A stretch of DNA of 64,000 nucleotides from NCBI GenBank assembly GCA_036675475.1, contig JAKFEY010000037.1:24732-88731 (forward strand), given 5' to 3'. Below the pieces are notes generated by a model. That model ran no database searches, was not told where the DNA came from, and worked only from the letters and a program-made list of their open reading frames with translations. This document shows positions 36,981 to 46,448 of this stretch, piece by piece. This stretch comes from JALYRV01 sp036675475 (lineage in GTDB: Bacteria > Acidobacteriota > Vicinamibacteria > Vicinamibacterales > SCN-69-37). Positions within the stretch are counted from its first letter, which is position 1. Each line of letters opens with the position of its first letter. Both the position numbers and the translations under genes were made by a program.

Positions 36981-37346
36981 TCACCCGCCGAGGACTTCCT
37001 TGACCTTTTCGATCAGCTGCTGGCGCACGAAGGGCTTCTGCAGCAGCGCCTGGTGCGGGCCGAGGTCGCCGGGCGCCACATAGCCCGACACGAAGATGAT
37101 TTTCAGGTCCTCCTGCTTCGCGCGCAGGTGGCGCGCGAGCTCGGGGCCCTTCATGTACGGCATCACCACGTCGGTGACGAGCACGTCGATGTGGGGAATG
37201 CCTTTTTCCACCTCGAGCGCTTCGACGCCGTTGCGCGCCTCGTGCACGGTATAGCCCTCACGGCGAAGGGCCTGCGCGAACAGGCCCTTCACCGCAGGCT
37301 CATCTTCCACCAGCAGGATGTTGACGGAGGATGGGTCCGAACTCAT
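36981..37346 (-). CDS. stand-alone CheY-like response regulator
   Basis: 121-residue single receiver domain. It has the acidic pair in VEDE, phospho-acceptor D59 in VLVTDVVMP, and the conserved lysine in LLQKPF. There is no output domain, so it acts by protein contact or phosphorelay. The gene lies between the PilZ gene and the BNR protein, without a kinase beside it. Confidence 0.92.
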   Translation of the reverse strand: MSSDPSSVNILLVEDEPAVKGLFAQALRREGYTVHEARNGVEALEVEKGIPHIDVLVTDVVMPYMKGPELARHLRAKQEDLKIIFVSGYVAPGDLGPHQALLQKPFVRQQLIEKVKEVLGG

Positions 37347-37360
37347 ACCCCTACATTAAC

Positions 37361-40099
37361 TCATCGCACTGCGGGATCGGGCAGCACGACCGCGGATTTT
37401 TCGAGCGTGCGTCCGCCCACGACCAGCTCGACGCGATACGTGCCCGCGCCGGCGAGTCCCCACATGTAGTTGGGATCCAGCGGCGCGCCGCCACCGCGTC
37501 CGCCCCCGCCGCCCCGCCGCCCGGCGCTCTGCTGCCGCTCGGCCGCGGTCAGCTCGCGCAGCCGCTCCTGCAGGTCCCACCGCACGGTGTTCAGGCCGGC
37601 GGCCTTCGTGCCCGCGATCTCACGGATGAGCCGCGTGCCCTCGTACACGCGCACCTTCACGTCGCCGGCAGGCGCGCTCTTCAGCCAGTACCGGATCTGC
37701 ATGCCCGACGGGCGGCTTGGCCCCTCGAAGTTGTGCGAGCTGGTCGCGCGCGGCACCCCGAGCGCGCGCCACTGCACCACCGGGTTGATGTCGAACAGGT
37801 GGGCGTCGGCATTGATCGTCTCGGTCGTCATCTCCTGCAGATGCGACACGTCCGCGATGAAGATGCCGCGGCCGTGCGTGGCCACCACCAGTTCGTTCTC
37901 GCGCGGATGAATCTGCATGTCGTACACGAACTGGCGCGGCATCGTGCCGCGCACGTCCGTCCATGACGCGCCGCCGTTGAGCGAGGCGTACAGGCCAGGC
38001 TCGGTGCCGACGAACAGCAGATTCGGATTGCGATGGTCTTCGCGGATCACGTTGATCGGCTCGTCGGGCAGATTGCCCGCAATCGACTTCCACGTCTTGC
38101 CGTAATCGCTGGTCTTCCACACGAACGGCTTGAAGTCGTCATTGCGGTACCCGGTCACGCTGACGTACGCCACCGCCGGATCGTGCGCCGACGCCGTCAC
38201 GCGGCTCACCCAGTAGCCCGGGTGCGACGGGATGTTCGCCGTGACGTTGGTCCACTCCGGCTGTCCGGTTGCCGGGCACGCATTCCTCGTGAACTGCACA
38301 TTCCCATCGTCGGTGCCCACCCAGAGCATGCAGGGCGCGATGGGCGACTCGTCGAGAGTAGTGATGGTCGCAAACTGGATGTTGCCGCGGCCGTCGCGGA
38401 ACTTCGGATCGTTCTTCGTGAGGTCGGGGCTGACGAGCGTCCAGTTTTCGCCGCGGAAGGTGGATCGCAGCACGCGGCTGGCGCCGAGGTAGATCACGTC
38501 GGCGTCGTGGCGCGAGACGAGAATCGGCGGGTTCCAGTTGTAGCGCAGCGTGCTGGCCTCGGGGCCGCGGTAGGCAATCGGGTTGCGCACGCCGGTTTCG
38601 AGGTCGAGCCGCTGCAGTCCGCCGCCGAACTGCGACGAGTTGTACAGCCAGCGGTTCTCGCGCCAGTCGACGACGTTGTGCATGCCGTCGCCGCCGCCCA
38701 CGCGCGACCAGTCTTCGAAGGTGATCGGCTGGCCGTTCTTCTTCGTGCTCGGCCCGCACCACGAGCCGTTGTCCTGCAGGCCGCCGCACACGTTGTACGG
38801 CATCGCCATGTCCAGGCCCACGGCGTAGTACTGCGCCAGCGGCATGTCGTCGGGGTGATACCAGTTGGCGCCGGCGTCGAACGATACGCCCATGCCGTGG
38901 TCATAGCCGAGAATCAGGTGCCGGCTGTCGCGCGGATTGATCCACAGCGCGTGGTTGTCGCCGCCGAAGTTGAACGGCCGCGTCCACGTCTTGCCGCCGT
39001 CGGTGGTGTGATGCACGCCGACGCCGAGCACGTACACGTGATTCTTGTCGCTCGGATCGACGCGAATCTGCGCGTAGTAGTAGGGCGGGCCTTCACCTAC
39101 GCCCTGGCCCGACACGTTCGTCCACGTCTTGCCGCCGTCGATGGACTTGTAGATTTCGTTGCCGATCGACGGCGCCTTCGGCGTTTCGCGCCCCTCGAGC
39201 AGCTGCTTGCGCCGCTCGGCGTCGCTCACGCCCTTCGAGTTGACGTTCTCCACCGTCGCGTACATCGTCATCGGATCCTGCCGCGCAATCGCGACGCCGA
39301 TGCGGCCGATCATGCCGGTGGGCAGGCCGCCCGCCAGCTTCGTCCAGGTCTTGCCCGCGTCGGCGCTGCGATAGATCGCGCTGCCGGGACCGCCTTCGAC
39401 AAACGTCCACGGCTCGCGCACCTTGTCGTACGACGCGGCGATCAGGATGTTCGGGTTCTTCGGATCCATGGCGACGTCGACGACGCCGACCTTCTTGCCT
39501 TCGGAGGTGACCTCGAGCGACCGCGTCCAGGTCTTGCCACCGTCGGTCGTCTTGTAGAGCCCGCGCTCGTCGTTGCTCGAGTAGAGATGCCCCAGCGCCG
39601 CGACGTAGGCGATGTTGGGATCGGTGGGATGCGTGAGGATGCGGCCGATGTGGTGCGAGTCCTTCAGCCCCACGTTCGTCCACGTCTTGCCGGCGTCGGT
39701 CGACTTGTAGACGCCGTCGCCCCAGTAGGAGCTGCGCGAGTTGTTCGCCTCGCCGGTGCCGACCCACACGATGCTCGGGTTCGGCTGGAACAGCGCCACA
39801 GCGCCAATCGAGACGGCCGGCTGGTTGTCGAAAATCGACGCCCAGGTCAGGCCGTGGTTCTCCGTTTTCCACAAGCCGCCCGAGGCCGTGGCCGCGTAGA
39901 ACACCTGCGGCGTCGCCTCGACGACCGCGTAGTCCACGAAGCGGCCGCCCTGGTTGGTCGGCCCAATCCCGCGAAACGCTAATGGGGACGGGTCTAATTT
40001 CGGATTCTGCGCCTGCAGCGACACGGCGGCGACCACGGCCGCCAGCACGACGAGCAGGACCGCGCGGACACGTACGACGAGAGTGTGGGGAAGGGTCAT
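37361..40099 (-). CDS. exported VPS10/BNR-repeat beta-propeller protein
   Basis: 912 residues. A signal peptide (VRAVLLVVLAAVVAAVSLQAQ split from the start by TLPHTLVVR) precedes multiple Asp-box repeats of the sialidase/sortilin type. Examples are STDAGKTWTN, TTDGGKTWTR, SADAGKTWTK, SIDGGKTWTN and TSDYGKTWKS. This implies one or two large beta-propellers. The C-terminal third contains a tail with YEGTRLIREIAGTKAAGLNTVRW separated into strands, followed by a Gly/Arg-rich stretch. Such proteins are annotated as VPS10-domain or glycosyl-hydrolase-like and are abundant in Acidobacteriota. The substrate is unknown. Confidence 0.87.
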   Translation of the reverse strand: MTLPHTLVVRVRAVLLVVLAAVVAAVSLQAQNPKLDPSPLAFRGIGPTNQGGRFVDYAVVEATPQVFYAATASGGLWKTENHGLTWASIFDNQPAVSIGAVALFQPNPSIVWVGTGEANNSRSSYWGDGVYKSTDAGKTWTNVGLKDSHHIGRILTHPTDPNIAYVAALGHLYSSNDERGLYKTTDGGKTWTRSLEVTSEGKKVGVVDVAMDPKNPNILIAASYDKVREPWTFVEGGPGSAIYRSADAGKTWTKLAGGLPTGMIGRIGVAIARQDPMTMYATVENVNSKGVSDAERRKQLLEGRETPKAPSIGNEIYKSIDGGKTWTNVSGQGVGEGPPYYYAQIRVDPSDKNHVYVLGVGVHHTTDGGKTWTRPFNFGGDNHALWINPRDSRHLILGYDHGMGVSFDAGANWYHPDDMPLAQYYAVGLDMAMPYNVCGGLQDNGSWCGPSTKKNGQPITFEDWSRVGGGDGMHNVVDWRENRWLYNSSQFGGGLQRLDLETGVRNPIAYRGPEASTLRYNWNPPILVSRHDADVIYLGASRVLRSTFRGENWTLVSPDLTKNDPKFRDGRGNIQFATITTLDESPIAPCMLWVGTDDGNVQFTRNACPATGQPEWTNVTANIPSHPGYWVSRVTASAHDPAVAYVSVTGYRNDDFKPFVWKTSDYGKTWKSIAGNLPDEPINVIREDHRNPNLLFVGTEPGLYASLNGGASWTDVRGTMPRQFVYDMQIHPRENELVVATHGRGIFIADVSHLQEMTTETINADAHLFDINPVVQWRALGVPRATSSHNFEGPSRPSGMQIRYWLKSAPAGDVKVRVYEGTRLIREIAGTKAAGLNTVRWDLQERLRELTAAERQQSAGRRGGGGGRGGGAPLDPNYMWGLAGAGTYRVELVVGGRTLEKSAVVLPDPAVR

Positions 40100-40144
40100 G
40101 GTGGGGGATTGTATCGTCCCCCCACCACGTTGGAAAGTTCGCGC

Positions 40145-40576
40145 CTAGCGGGCCGCTGAGGCGGCGCAGTGTTCGTCGAATGCCAGCGTCAGCTGGTCGG
40201 CGATGCGCTCGGCCGACGCTGCTTCGATGTCGCGGCGCTCCATCATGTACAGGAGCTTGCCGCCGCGGAGCAGCGCGATCGACGGCGACGAGGGCGGGAA
40301 GCCCGTGAAGAATTCCCGGGCGTGTTCGGTCGCCTCGATGTCCGCGCCCGCGAACACCGTGCCGACGACGTCGGGCCGGTTGGTGTGCTCGAGCGCCTTC
40401 GCAATGCCCGGCCGGGCCTTGCCGGCGGCGCAGCCGCACACCGAGTTGACGACGAGCATCACCACGCCAGGCTGGGCGACGAGTTCGTCGACCTCCTTGG
40501 CCGAGCGCAGCTCGCGCGCGCCGAGATCCGTGAGTTCTTTCCGCATTGGAGCCGTGAGCCAGTCAGGGTAAGCCAT
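40145..40576 (-). CDS. bacilliredoxin (BrxA/BrxB family)
   Basis: 143-residue thioredoxin-fold protein with the CGC active site in VVNSVCGCAAGKARPG. It removes bacillithiol from S-bacillithiolated proteins in bacteria that use this thiol. Other family marks are FAGADIEATEHAREFF and PPSSPSIALLRGG. The start MAYPDW is family-like; the frame extends 12 codons further into the heptamer repeat. It implies bacillithiol use in this organism. Confidence 0.9.
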   Translation of the reverse strand: MAYPDWLTAPMRKELTDLGARELRSAKEVDELVAQPGVVMLVVNSVCGCAAGKARPGIAKALEHTNRPDVVGTVFAGADIEATEHAREFFTGFPPSSPSIALLRGGKLLYMMERRDIEAASAERIADQLTLAFDEHCAASAAR

Positions 40577-40591
40577 AGCAGTGATCTTATC

Positions 40592-40747
40592 AGGCCAGAG
40601 GCCAGAGGCCACAGGCTCGAGCCGCGCGAGACAACGCTCGCGCGGCTTTCTTTCTTACCCGGCGCGCCGTTGTGCGCGCCGGGTCGGCCCTCTGGCCTCC
40701 GGCCTCTGGCCCCTGGCCTATGGCCTATGGCCCATGGCCCCCGGCCT
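40592..40747. repeat. large heptamer-repeat palindrome between divergent genes
   Basis: The left flank (40592-40619) has units AGGCCAG, AGGCCAG, AGGCCAC, AGGCTCG. The right flank (40685-40747) has nine units of the form NYGGCCY, such as CTGGCCT, CCGGCCT, ATGGCCT. The flanks are complementary and enclose two GC-rich hairpins. The whole gap between the bacilliredoxin and ABC genes is made of this element. Confidence 0.75.
40621..40656 (+). terminator. Rho-independent terminator-like hairpin
   Basis: A 10-bp perfect stem (40621-40630 with 40637-40646) with a 6-base loop is followed by TTTCTTTCTT on the plus strand. No plus-strand gene ends before it, so it would act on a leader of the ABC operon or on readthrough. 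A second 10-bp hairpin (40658-40667 with 40674-40683) follows directly. Confidence 0.55.
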
Positions 40748-40763
40748 GATACGATCGCCTGCT

Positions 40764-41684
40764 GTGCTGGCCATCCGGTGCGTCAACCTTCGCAAGCGCT
40801 ACGCCGATGTCGTCGCCGTCGACGGCCTGCATCTCGAGGTGCGCGCGGGCGAGTGTTTCGGGCTGCTCGGGCCCAACGGCGCGGGCAAGACCACGACCAT
40901 CGAAATCCTCGAAGGGCTCAATCGCGCCGACGAGGGCGACGTCGAGGTGCTCGGCATGCGCTGGGGCGCCGACGACAACGCCCTGCGCCAGCGGCTCGGC
41001 ATCCAGTTGCAGGAAACGCAGCTCAATGAGAAGCAGACGGTCGAAGAGACGCTGCAGCTGTTTCGCTCGTTCTACACACACGGCGAAGCCCTCGACACCG
41101 TGCTCGCGCGCGTGCAGCTCGAACCCAAACGCAAGGCGCAGGTCGGCAAGCTGTCTGGCGGCCAGAAACAGCGGCTGTCTGTCGGCTGCGCGCTCGTCGG
41201 GCGCCCCGACCTGCTGTTCCTCGACGAGCCGACAACGGGTCTCGATCCGCAGTCGCGCCGCCAGCTGTGGGATCTCCTCGAGGATTTCCGGCGCGGAGGC
41301 GGCACCATCCTGCTCACCACGCACTACATGGATGAAGCGGCCGCCCTCTGCGATCGCCTCGCCATCGTCGACAAAGGCAAGGTGATTGCCCAGGGCACGC
41401 CGCTGGAGCTGATTCGATCGCTCGGTGCGGAGCACATGCTCGACTTCACCATCGAAGGGCCGGCGCTCGCGATCGAGGCGTTGCAGGGCCTGGCGGGCGT
41501 GCAGAGCGCGCGCATCACCGACACGGGCTATTCGGTGACGACATCGAGCACGCATCAGGCGGTGCCGGCGCTGCTGGGACTGATTGGGGAGTCGGGCGGC
41601 CGGTTGACGCTGCTCAATACGCACAGCGCGACGCTCGAGGATGTCTTCATGTCGCTCACCGGAAGGCATCTGCGCGATGAATAG
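40764..41684 (+). CDS. ABC-2 type exporter ATP-binding subunit
   Basis: 306 residues of the drug/antibiotic-type (CcmA/DrrA-like) ATPase class. Walker A is GPNGAGKTT, the signature is KLSGGQKQRLSVGCAL, Walker B is LLFLDEPTTGLDPQS, and the switch histidine lies in LLTTHYMDEA. The long upstream frame runs through heptamer repeats, so the GTG at VLAIRCVNL is the sensible start. It overlaps the permease gene by eight bases. Substrate unknown. Confidence 0.93.
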   Translation: MLAIRCVNLRKRYADVVAVDGLHLEVRAGECFGLLGPNGAGKTTTIEILEGLNRADEGDVEVLGMRWGADDNALRQRLGIQLQETQLNEKQTVEETLQLFRSFYTHGEALDTVLARVQLEPKRKAQVGKLSGGQKQRLSVGCALVGRPDLLFLDEPTTGLDPQSRRQLWDLLEDFRRGGGTILLTTHYMDEAAALCDRLAIVDKGKVIAQGTPLELIRSLGAEHMLDFTIEGPALAIEALQGLAGVQSARITDTGYSVTTSSTHQAVPALLGLIGESGGRLTLLNTHSATLEDVFMSLTGRHLRDE

Positions 41685-42738
41685 TCCCTTCGTTCAACTC
41701 ACGCTGGTGAAGCTGCGCGAGTACACGCGCGAGCCCGAGGCGATGTTCTGGGTGTTCGTCTTCCCGGTGCTGATGACGTGCGCGCTGGGCATCGCGTTTC
41801 GCGACAGCTCGAGCGCCGAGATTCAGGTGGGCGTGCTGCAGACGGCGTCAGCGCAGGCAGGGGCGGCGCAGGACGCGGCCGCGGTCGTGGCGACGCTCGA
41901 TGCGGATCCCCGCGTGGCCGCGCGCGAAGTAACGGGCGACCGCGCCGCGTCGCTGCTGCGCGACGGCGAGATTGCGCTTGTTGTGATTCCGGGCGCAGAG
42001 CCGGGCAGCGTGAGTTACCGCTTCGACAAGACGCGCCCCGAAAGCGGCGTGGCGCGTTTTACGGTGGACGAAGTGCTGCAGCGCGCGGCGGGGCGCGCCG
42101 ACGCCTTTGTCCCGGAGGAGCAGCTCGTGGAGCTGCCAGGCAGCCGCTACATCGACTGGCTCGTGCCCGGCCTGCTCGGCATGAACGTGGTGATGACCGG
42201 GTTGTGGGGCATCGCGTTCTCGATCGGCATGGCGCGCACCAAGAAGCTGATCAAGCGGCTCAGCGCCACGCCCATGCGCCGCGGCCACTACCTCGGTGCG
42301 CAACTCGCCGGGCGCCTGATCTTCCTGCCGCTCGAGGCGGGCGTGCTGATCGTGTTTGCGCACTACGTGTTCGGCGTGCCCGTCCGCGGCTCGTGGCTGC
42401 TGCTGTCGCTGCTGATTTTCCTCGGCGCGGTCAGCAGCGGCGCGCTCAGCCTGTTTGTGGCGAGCCGCGCCCGCAGCTTCGAGGCCATCTCGGGCCTCAT
42501 CAATCTCGCGATCGTGCCCATGTGGATCATGTCGGGCGTCTTCTTCTCCTCGTCGAACTTTCCGGACGTGATTCAGCCGTTCGTGCAGGCGCTGCCGCTG
42601 ACGGCGCTCAACGACGCGCTGCGCGCCGTCATGCTGGCGGGCGACGGCTTCGGCGCCGTCGCGCACGAAATCGCCATTCTCTCGGCCTGGACCGTGATCT
42701 GCTTCGGGCTCGCATTGAAGATATTCCGTTGGCAATAA
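41677..42738 (+). CDS. ABC-2 type exporter permease
   Basis: 353-residue membrane protein of the ABC-2/YhgE family. The N-terminal helix (AMFWVFVFPVLMTCALGIAF) precedes an extracytoplasmic domain (about 45-165). At least five helices follow, including the conserved LPLTALNDALRAVM near the end. It pairs with the preceding ATPase. Its stop overlaps the HAD gene start by ten bases. Confidence 0.92.
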   Translation: MNSPFVQLTLVKLREYTREPEAMFWVFVFPVLMTCALGIAFRDSSSAEIQVGVLQTASAQAGAAQDAAAVVATLDADPRVAAREVTGDRAASLLRDGEIALVVIPGAEPGSVSYRFDKTRPESGVARFTVDEVLQRAAGRADAFVPEEQLVELPGSRYIDWLVPGLLGMNVVMTGLWGIAFSIGMARTKKLIKRLSATPMRRGHYLGAQLAGRLIFLPLEAGVLIVFAHYVFGVPVRGSWLLLSLLIFLGAVSSGALSLFVASRARSFEAISGLINLAIVPMWIMSGVFFSSSNFPDVIQPFVQALPLTALNDALRAVMLAGDGFGAVAHEIAILSAWTVICFGLALKIFRWQ

Positions 42739-43442
42739 CCGCTGTTCTGATTGATCTCGACGACACGCTGTTCGACCATCGGGCCTCGGCGCGCCGCGCG
42801 CTCGAGTCGGTGGCCGCGTGCGACGCGGCGCTCGGCCGCGTGGCGTTCGACGCGCTGGAAGCGCGGCACCGCGTCATCCTCGAAGACCTGCACCGCCGCG
42901 TGCTCGACGGCCGCATGACCGTCGACGAGGCGCGCGCCCTGCGGTTTCGCATGCTGGTGGAGGAGCAGGGCGAGGCGTGTGACGATGCCCGGCTCGATCG
43001 GCTTACGACCGCGTACCGCGCGGCCTATCAGACAGGATGGACGTGCCTCGCCGGCGCGCCCGAGCTGCTGGCCGAAATCAAACGCCGCGGCGCCCGCATC
43101 GCCATCGTCACCAACAACATCGTCACCGAGCAGGTGGCGAAGGTGACGCGGCTCGGGCTCGAGCCATACGTGGATGCGCTCGTGGTGTCGGAAGCGGTGG
43201 GCATCTCGAAGCCGGCGCCCGGCATCTTTACGCACGCGCTGCGCGAGGTGAACGCCGAGGCTGAGGAGGCTGTGATGCTTGGCGACAGCTGGAGCGCCGA
43301 CATCGAGGGCGCGATCGGCGCGGGGATGCGCGCCGTCTGGTTCAATCCGCGCCGCCTCGCGCGCCCGGGCGCGCACCCGCACGTCGTGGAAATCCATGCA
43401 CTCGAGCCGGCGCGCGTCGTGGCCGACCTCGTGCTCGCGTAA
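42729..43442 (+). CDS. HAD-superfamily phosphatase (YjjG-like)
   Basis: 237-residue haloacid-dehalogenase hydrolase. Motif I is LIDLDDTLFDH, motif II IVTNN, the lysine is in GISKPAPGIF, and motif IV is VMLGDSWSADIEGAIGAGM. The YjjG-like subgroup includes nucleotidases and house-cleaning phosphatases. The only start that includes motif I is TTG, overlapping the permease gene, so translation is probably coupled. Confidence 0.88.
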   Translation: MAITAVLIDLDDTLFDHRASARRALESVAACDAALGRVAFDALEARHRVILEDLHRRVLDGRMTVDEARALRFRMLVEEQGEACDDARLDRLTTAYRAAYQTGWTCLAGAPELLAEIKRRGARIAIVTNNIVTEQVAKVTRLGLEPYVDALVVSEAVGISKPAPGIFTHALREVNAEAEEAVMLGDSWSADIEGAIGAGMRAVWFNPRRLARPGAHPHVVEIHALEPARVVADLVLA

Positions 43443-43516
43443 CCCGTCCCTTGGTGGCCGCCGTCCGTACCCGGACGGTCGCCGCCGCCCATGATGCTCC
43501 GTAAGCTGACGCTGCC

Positions 43517-45868
43517 GTGAACTCACTGACTGCACTTCTTGTTACCTCGCTGCTCGCGCAGACGCCGGCTTCCGCCCCGGCGTTTGACGGCCGGTCGAAT
43601 CAGCTCGACGTCGCCATCCCCCGCATCGAGGAAGGCATCGAGGTGGACGGCGCGCTCGACGAGTCCGTGTGGGGCCGCGCCGCGGTGCTGTCCGGCTTTT
43701 CGCAGTACGCGCCGGTCGACAACCGGCCCGCCGAAAGCCGCACCGAGGTGCTCGTGTGGTACTCGCCGACGGCGATCCATTTCGGCATTCGCGCGTACGG
43801 CGCGCCGGCGTCGATCCGGGCCACGCTCGCGCAGCGCGATCGCATCGAGTCCGACGATGCGGTGGAGCTGTATCTGGGGACGTTCAACGATCGGCGGCAG
43901 GCGCTGCTGTTTGGCGTCAATCCGCTCGGCGTGCAGTTTGACGGCGCGCTGACGGAAGGCGCGCGCGGCGCGCAGGGCGGCGGCTTCGGCGGGCTCACGG
44001 GCGGGCGCGAGGCCGCGGATCTGAGTCAGGACTTCGTGTTCGACTCGAAGGGACGCCTCACCGAGTGGGGCTACGAGGTGGAAGTCCGTATTCCGTTCAA
44101 GACGCTGCGCTATCAGCCGCGTGACATCCAGGACTGGAGCCTGCACGTGCTTCGCCGCGTGCAGAGCACGGGGCACGAGGACACCTGGGCGCCGGCGCGC
44201 CGCAATGCCTCGTCGTTTCTCTCGCAGTCGGGCACGCTGAAGGGCCTCACGGGTTTGCGCCGCGGCGTCGTGCTGGACCTGACGCCGGTCGTGACCGCGC
44301 GCGCGGATGGCGCGCGCGACTCTGGCGGTGCATGGAGCTATGACGCGTCGCGTCCCGACGTCGGCGGCAACGCGCGCTGGGGCGTGACGTCGAACCTCAC
44401 GCTGAACGCGACGGTGAATCCCGACTTCTCGCAGGTCGAGGCCGATGCCACGCAGTTTCAGTTCGATCCGCGCCAGGCCGTCTTCTTTGCGGAAAAGCGC
44501 CCGTTCTTTCTCGACGGCATCGAGCAGTTCACGACGCCGAACAACCTGATTTACACCCGCGCGATGGCGGCGCCGATCGGCGCGCTCAAGCTGACCGGCA
44601 AGGCGCGCGGCATGTCCGTGGGCGTGCTGGCGGCGGTCGACGATCAGGCGGCGTCGTTCACGGGAGACGCGACCCCGTTCTTTGCCATCGCCCGCGTGCA
44701 GCGCGACCTGCCCGGCAACGCGCGCATCGCGGCCGTCTATACCGATCGCACCGAGCGCGGCCGGAGCAACCGGGTGTTTGGCGTCGACACGCGCGTGCCG
44801 TTTGCCGGCATCTACACGGTGGACGCCCAGGCGGCAATGAGCCGCGACGCCGCCGGCACGGTGGTCAGCGCGCCGCTGTGGCAGGCCGCCGTCGCGCGCA
44901 ACGGCCGGCGCTACAGCTTCCGCTATCAGGTGCGCGCCGTCGACGAGGACTTCCGCACGCGCGCCGGCTTCATCAGCCGCGCGGGCGTGGCCACCGTCAA
45001 TCTGGTGAATCAGCTGGCGTTCTACGGGCCGAAGGGCGGCTTCTTCGAGCGCTACACGGCCGATGTCACCGTTGAAGGCGTGTGGAAATACGACGACTTC
45101 ACCGGCGGCGAGCCGGCGCAGGATCGCAAGCTGCACTTCAATCACAACGTCGTGATGCGCGGCGGCTGGCGCGCCGGCGCGTCGGCGCTCGTCGAGACGT
45201 TCGGCTACGACGCCGATCTCTACGCGAATCACCGGCTGGTGGACACCGCAGCCGATGGCACCACCGTGTATCGGCCGTTCACCGGCACGCCGCGACTGCC
45301 GAACACCGACTTCCTGATCACGGCCGGCTCGCCGCGCATCAACGGCGTGCAGGCGAACATCTTCCTGCTGTGGGGCCGCGACGAAAACTATTTCGAGTGG
45401 GCGTCGGGCGACATTCTCTGGATCAACGGCGGGCTGTTCTGGCGGCCCACCGAGCAGCTGCGCACGGACCTCACGTTCAACATGCAGACGGTGAAGCGCC
45501 CGTCAGACGGATCGCTCGTCAACGGCCGCTATCTGCCGCGCATGCGCATCGAATATCAGCTCACGCGCGCAATGTCGGTGCGGTGGATTGGCGAGTACTC
45601 GGTCGAAACCCAGGACGACCTGCGCGACGACTCGCGCACGAACCTGCCGCTCGCGATCGTCAGCGCGAACGGCACGCCGCGCCTGCTGACGGCGTTCGAT
45701 CGGCGCACGCTGCGCTCGGACTTCCTGTTTTCATGGCAGCCGACGCCGGGCACCGTGTTCTTTGCCGGCTATGGATCGACCGAAGCCGACAATCCGCTGC
45801 CGCGCATCGGCCTCGAGCGCGTGCGCGACAGCTTCTTCATGAAGCTCAGTTACTTGTTCAGACTCTAG
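43517..45868 (+). CDS. DUF5916 outer-membrane protein with CBM9-like N-terminal domain
   Basis: 783 residues with a signal peptide (MNSLTALLVTSLLAQ). A carbohydrate-binding-module-9-like beta-sandwich follows (about 30-230; VDGALDESVWGRAA at its start). The DUF5916 beta-barrel has NPDFSQVEADATQFQFDPRQ divided by the EKRPFFLDGIEQF segment typical of the family. It ends in repeated amphipathic strands (FMKLSYLFRL). Probably an outer-membrane channel or binding protein for a sugar-like ligand (inference). Confidence 0.88.
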   Translation: MNSLTALLVTSLLAQTPASAPAFDGRSNQLDVAIPRIEEGIEVDGALDESVWGRAAVLSGFSQYAPVDNRPAESRTEVLVWYSPTAIHFGIRAYGAPASIRATLAQRDRIESDDAVELYLGTFNDRRQALLFGVNPLGVQFDGALTEGARGAQGGGFGGLTGGREAADLSQDFVFDSKGRLTEWGYEVEVRIPFKTLRYQPRDIQDWSLHVLRRVQSTGHEDTWAPARRNASSFLSQSGTLKGLTGLRRGVVLDLTPVVTARADGARDSGGAWSYDASRPDVGGNARWGVTSNLTLNATVNPDFSQVEADATQFQFDPRQAVFFAEKRPFFLDGIEQFTTPNNLIYTRAMAAPIGALKLTGKARGMSVGVLAAVDDQAASFTGDATPFFAIARVQRDLPGNARIAAVYTDRTERGRSNRVFGVDTRVPFAGIYTVDAQAAMSRDAAGTVVSAPLWQAAVARNGRRYSFRYQVRAVDEDFRTRAGFISRAGVATVNLVNQLAFYGPKGGFFERYTADVTVEGVWKYDDFTGGEPAQDRKLHFNHNVVMRGGWRAGASALVETFGYDADLYANHRLVDTAADGTTVYRPFTGTPRLPNTDFLITAGSPRINGVQANIFLLWGRDENYFEWASGDILWINGGLFWRPTEQLRTDLTFNMQTVKRPSDGSLVNGRYLPRMRIEYQLTRAMSVRWIGEYSVETQDDLRDDSRTNLPLAIVSANGTPRLLTAFDRRTLRSDFLFSWQPTPGTVFFAGYGSTEADNPLPRIGLERVRDSFFMKLSYLFRL

Positions 45869-45886
45869 GCTCCAGGCTCCAGGCGG
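45866..45886. repeat. short heptamer repeat between convergent genes
   Basis: Three 7-base units, TAGGCTC, CAGGCTC, CAGGCGG, begin in the DUF5916 stop codon and end one base before the stop of tupC. Same style as the larger heptamer elements. Confidence 0.55.
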
Positions 45887-45887
45887 A

Positions 45888-46448
45888 TCAGGGCAGAACG
45901 ATGCGGCGCATGGCCGCGTCGGCGCCGTGCGTGGCGATGACGATGGCCATGGGGGTGGAGGAGGCGACGAGCGCCCTCCACGCCGCGAGGCCGTCGGTGT
46001 CGAGTCCCGTTTCGGGTTCATCCACCAGCAGCAGCGACGGGGCCGCGGCCAGCGCGCGCGCGAGCGCGATGCGCTGGCGCTGGCCGTGCGAGAGCGTGCG
46101 CACGTCGGACGCGCTGAAGGCGGCCGCGCGCATCGTGTCGAGCGCCGCCTGCGCGGCGTCGCGGCGGCCGTGCGCGCCAAGCATCACGTTGTCGAGGCCG
46201 GTACCGGTAAAGACGAACGGCGACGGATGCACGTATACCGCGCCGCCCACGCCTGGGGCGGGCGACGTCAACGCGCCGGCCACCGGCGGAAGCAGGCCGC
46301 CGAGCGTCTTCAGCAGCGTGGTCTTGCCCGATCCGTTCGGGCCGGCGATCGCCAGGCGCTCGCCCGCGTCGACGATGAGCTCGGCGACCGACGCGACGAT
46401 GCGGCCGTCGTAGCCGACGTCGAGCGCGCGCGCGGCAACCACGCTCAT
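45888..46448 (-). CDS. tupC: tungstate/anion ABC importer ATP-binding subunit
   Basis: 186-residue ATPase, shorter than most (about 200-240). Walker A is GPNGSGKTT, the signature TLSHGQRQRIALARAL, and Walker B SLLLVDEPETGLD. The start ATG overlaps the permease stop by four bases. With the next two genes it forms a TupABC-type operon; molybdate is an alternative substrate. Confidence 0.88.
   Translation of the reverse strand: MSVVAARALDVGYDGRIVASVAELIVDAGERLAIAGPNGSGKTTLLKTLGGLLPPVAGALTSPAPGVGGAVYVHPSPFVFTGTGLDNVMLGAHGRRDAAQAALDTMRAAAFSASDVRTLSHGQRQRIALARALAAAPSLLLVDEPETGLDTDGLAAWRALVASSTPMAIVIATHGADAAMRRIVLP

Noticed and set aside
43443..43516. GC hairpin CCGTCCG/CGGACGG after the HAD gene as a terminator
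   Set aside because: Stem is short and no U-run follows; could be chance in this GC-rich DNA.
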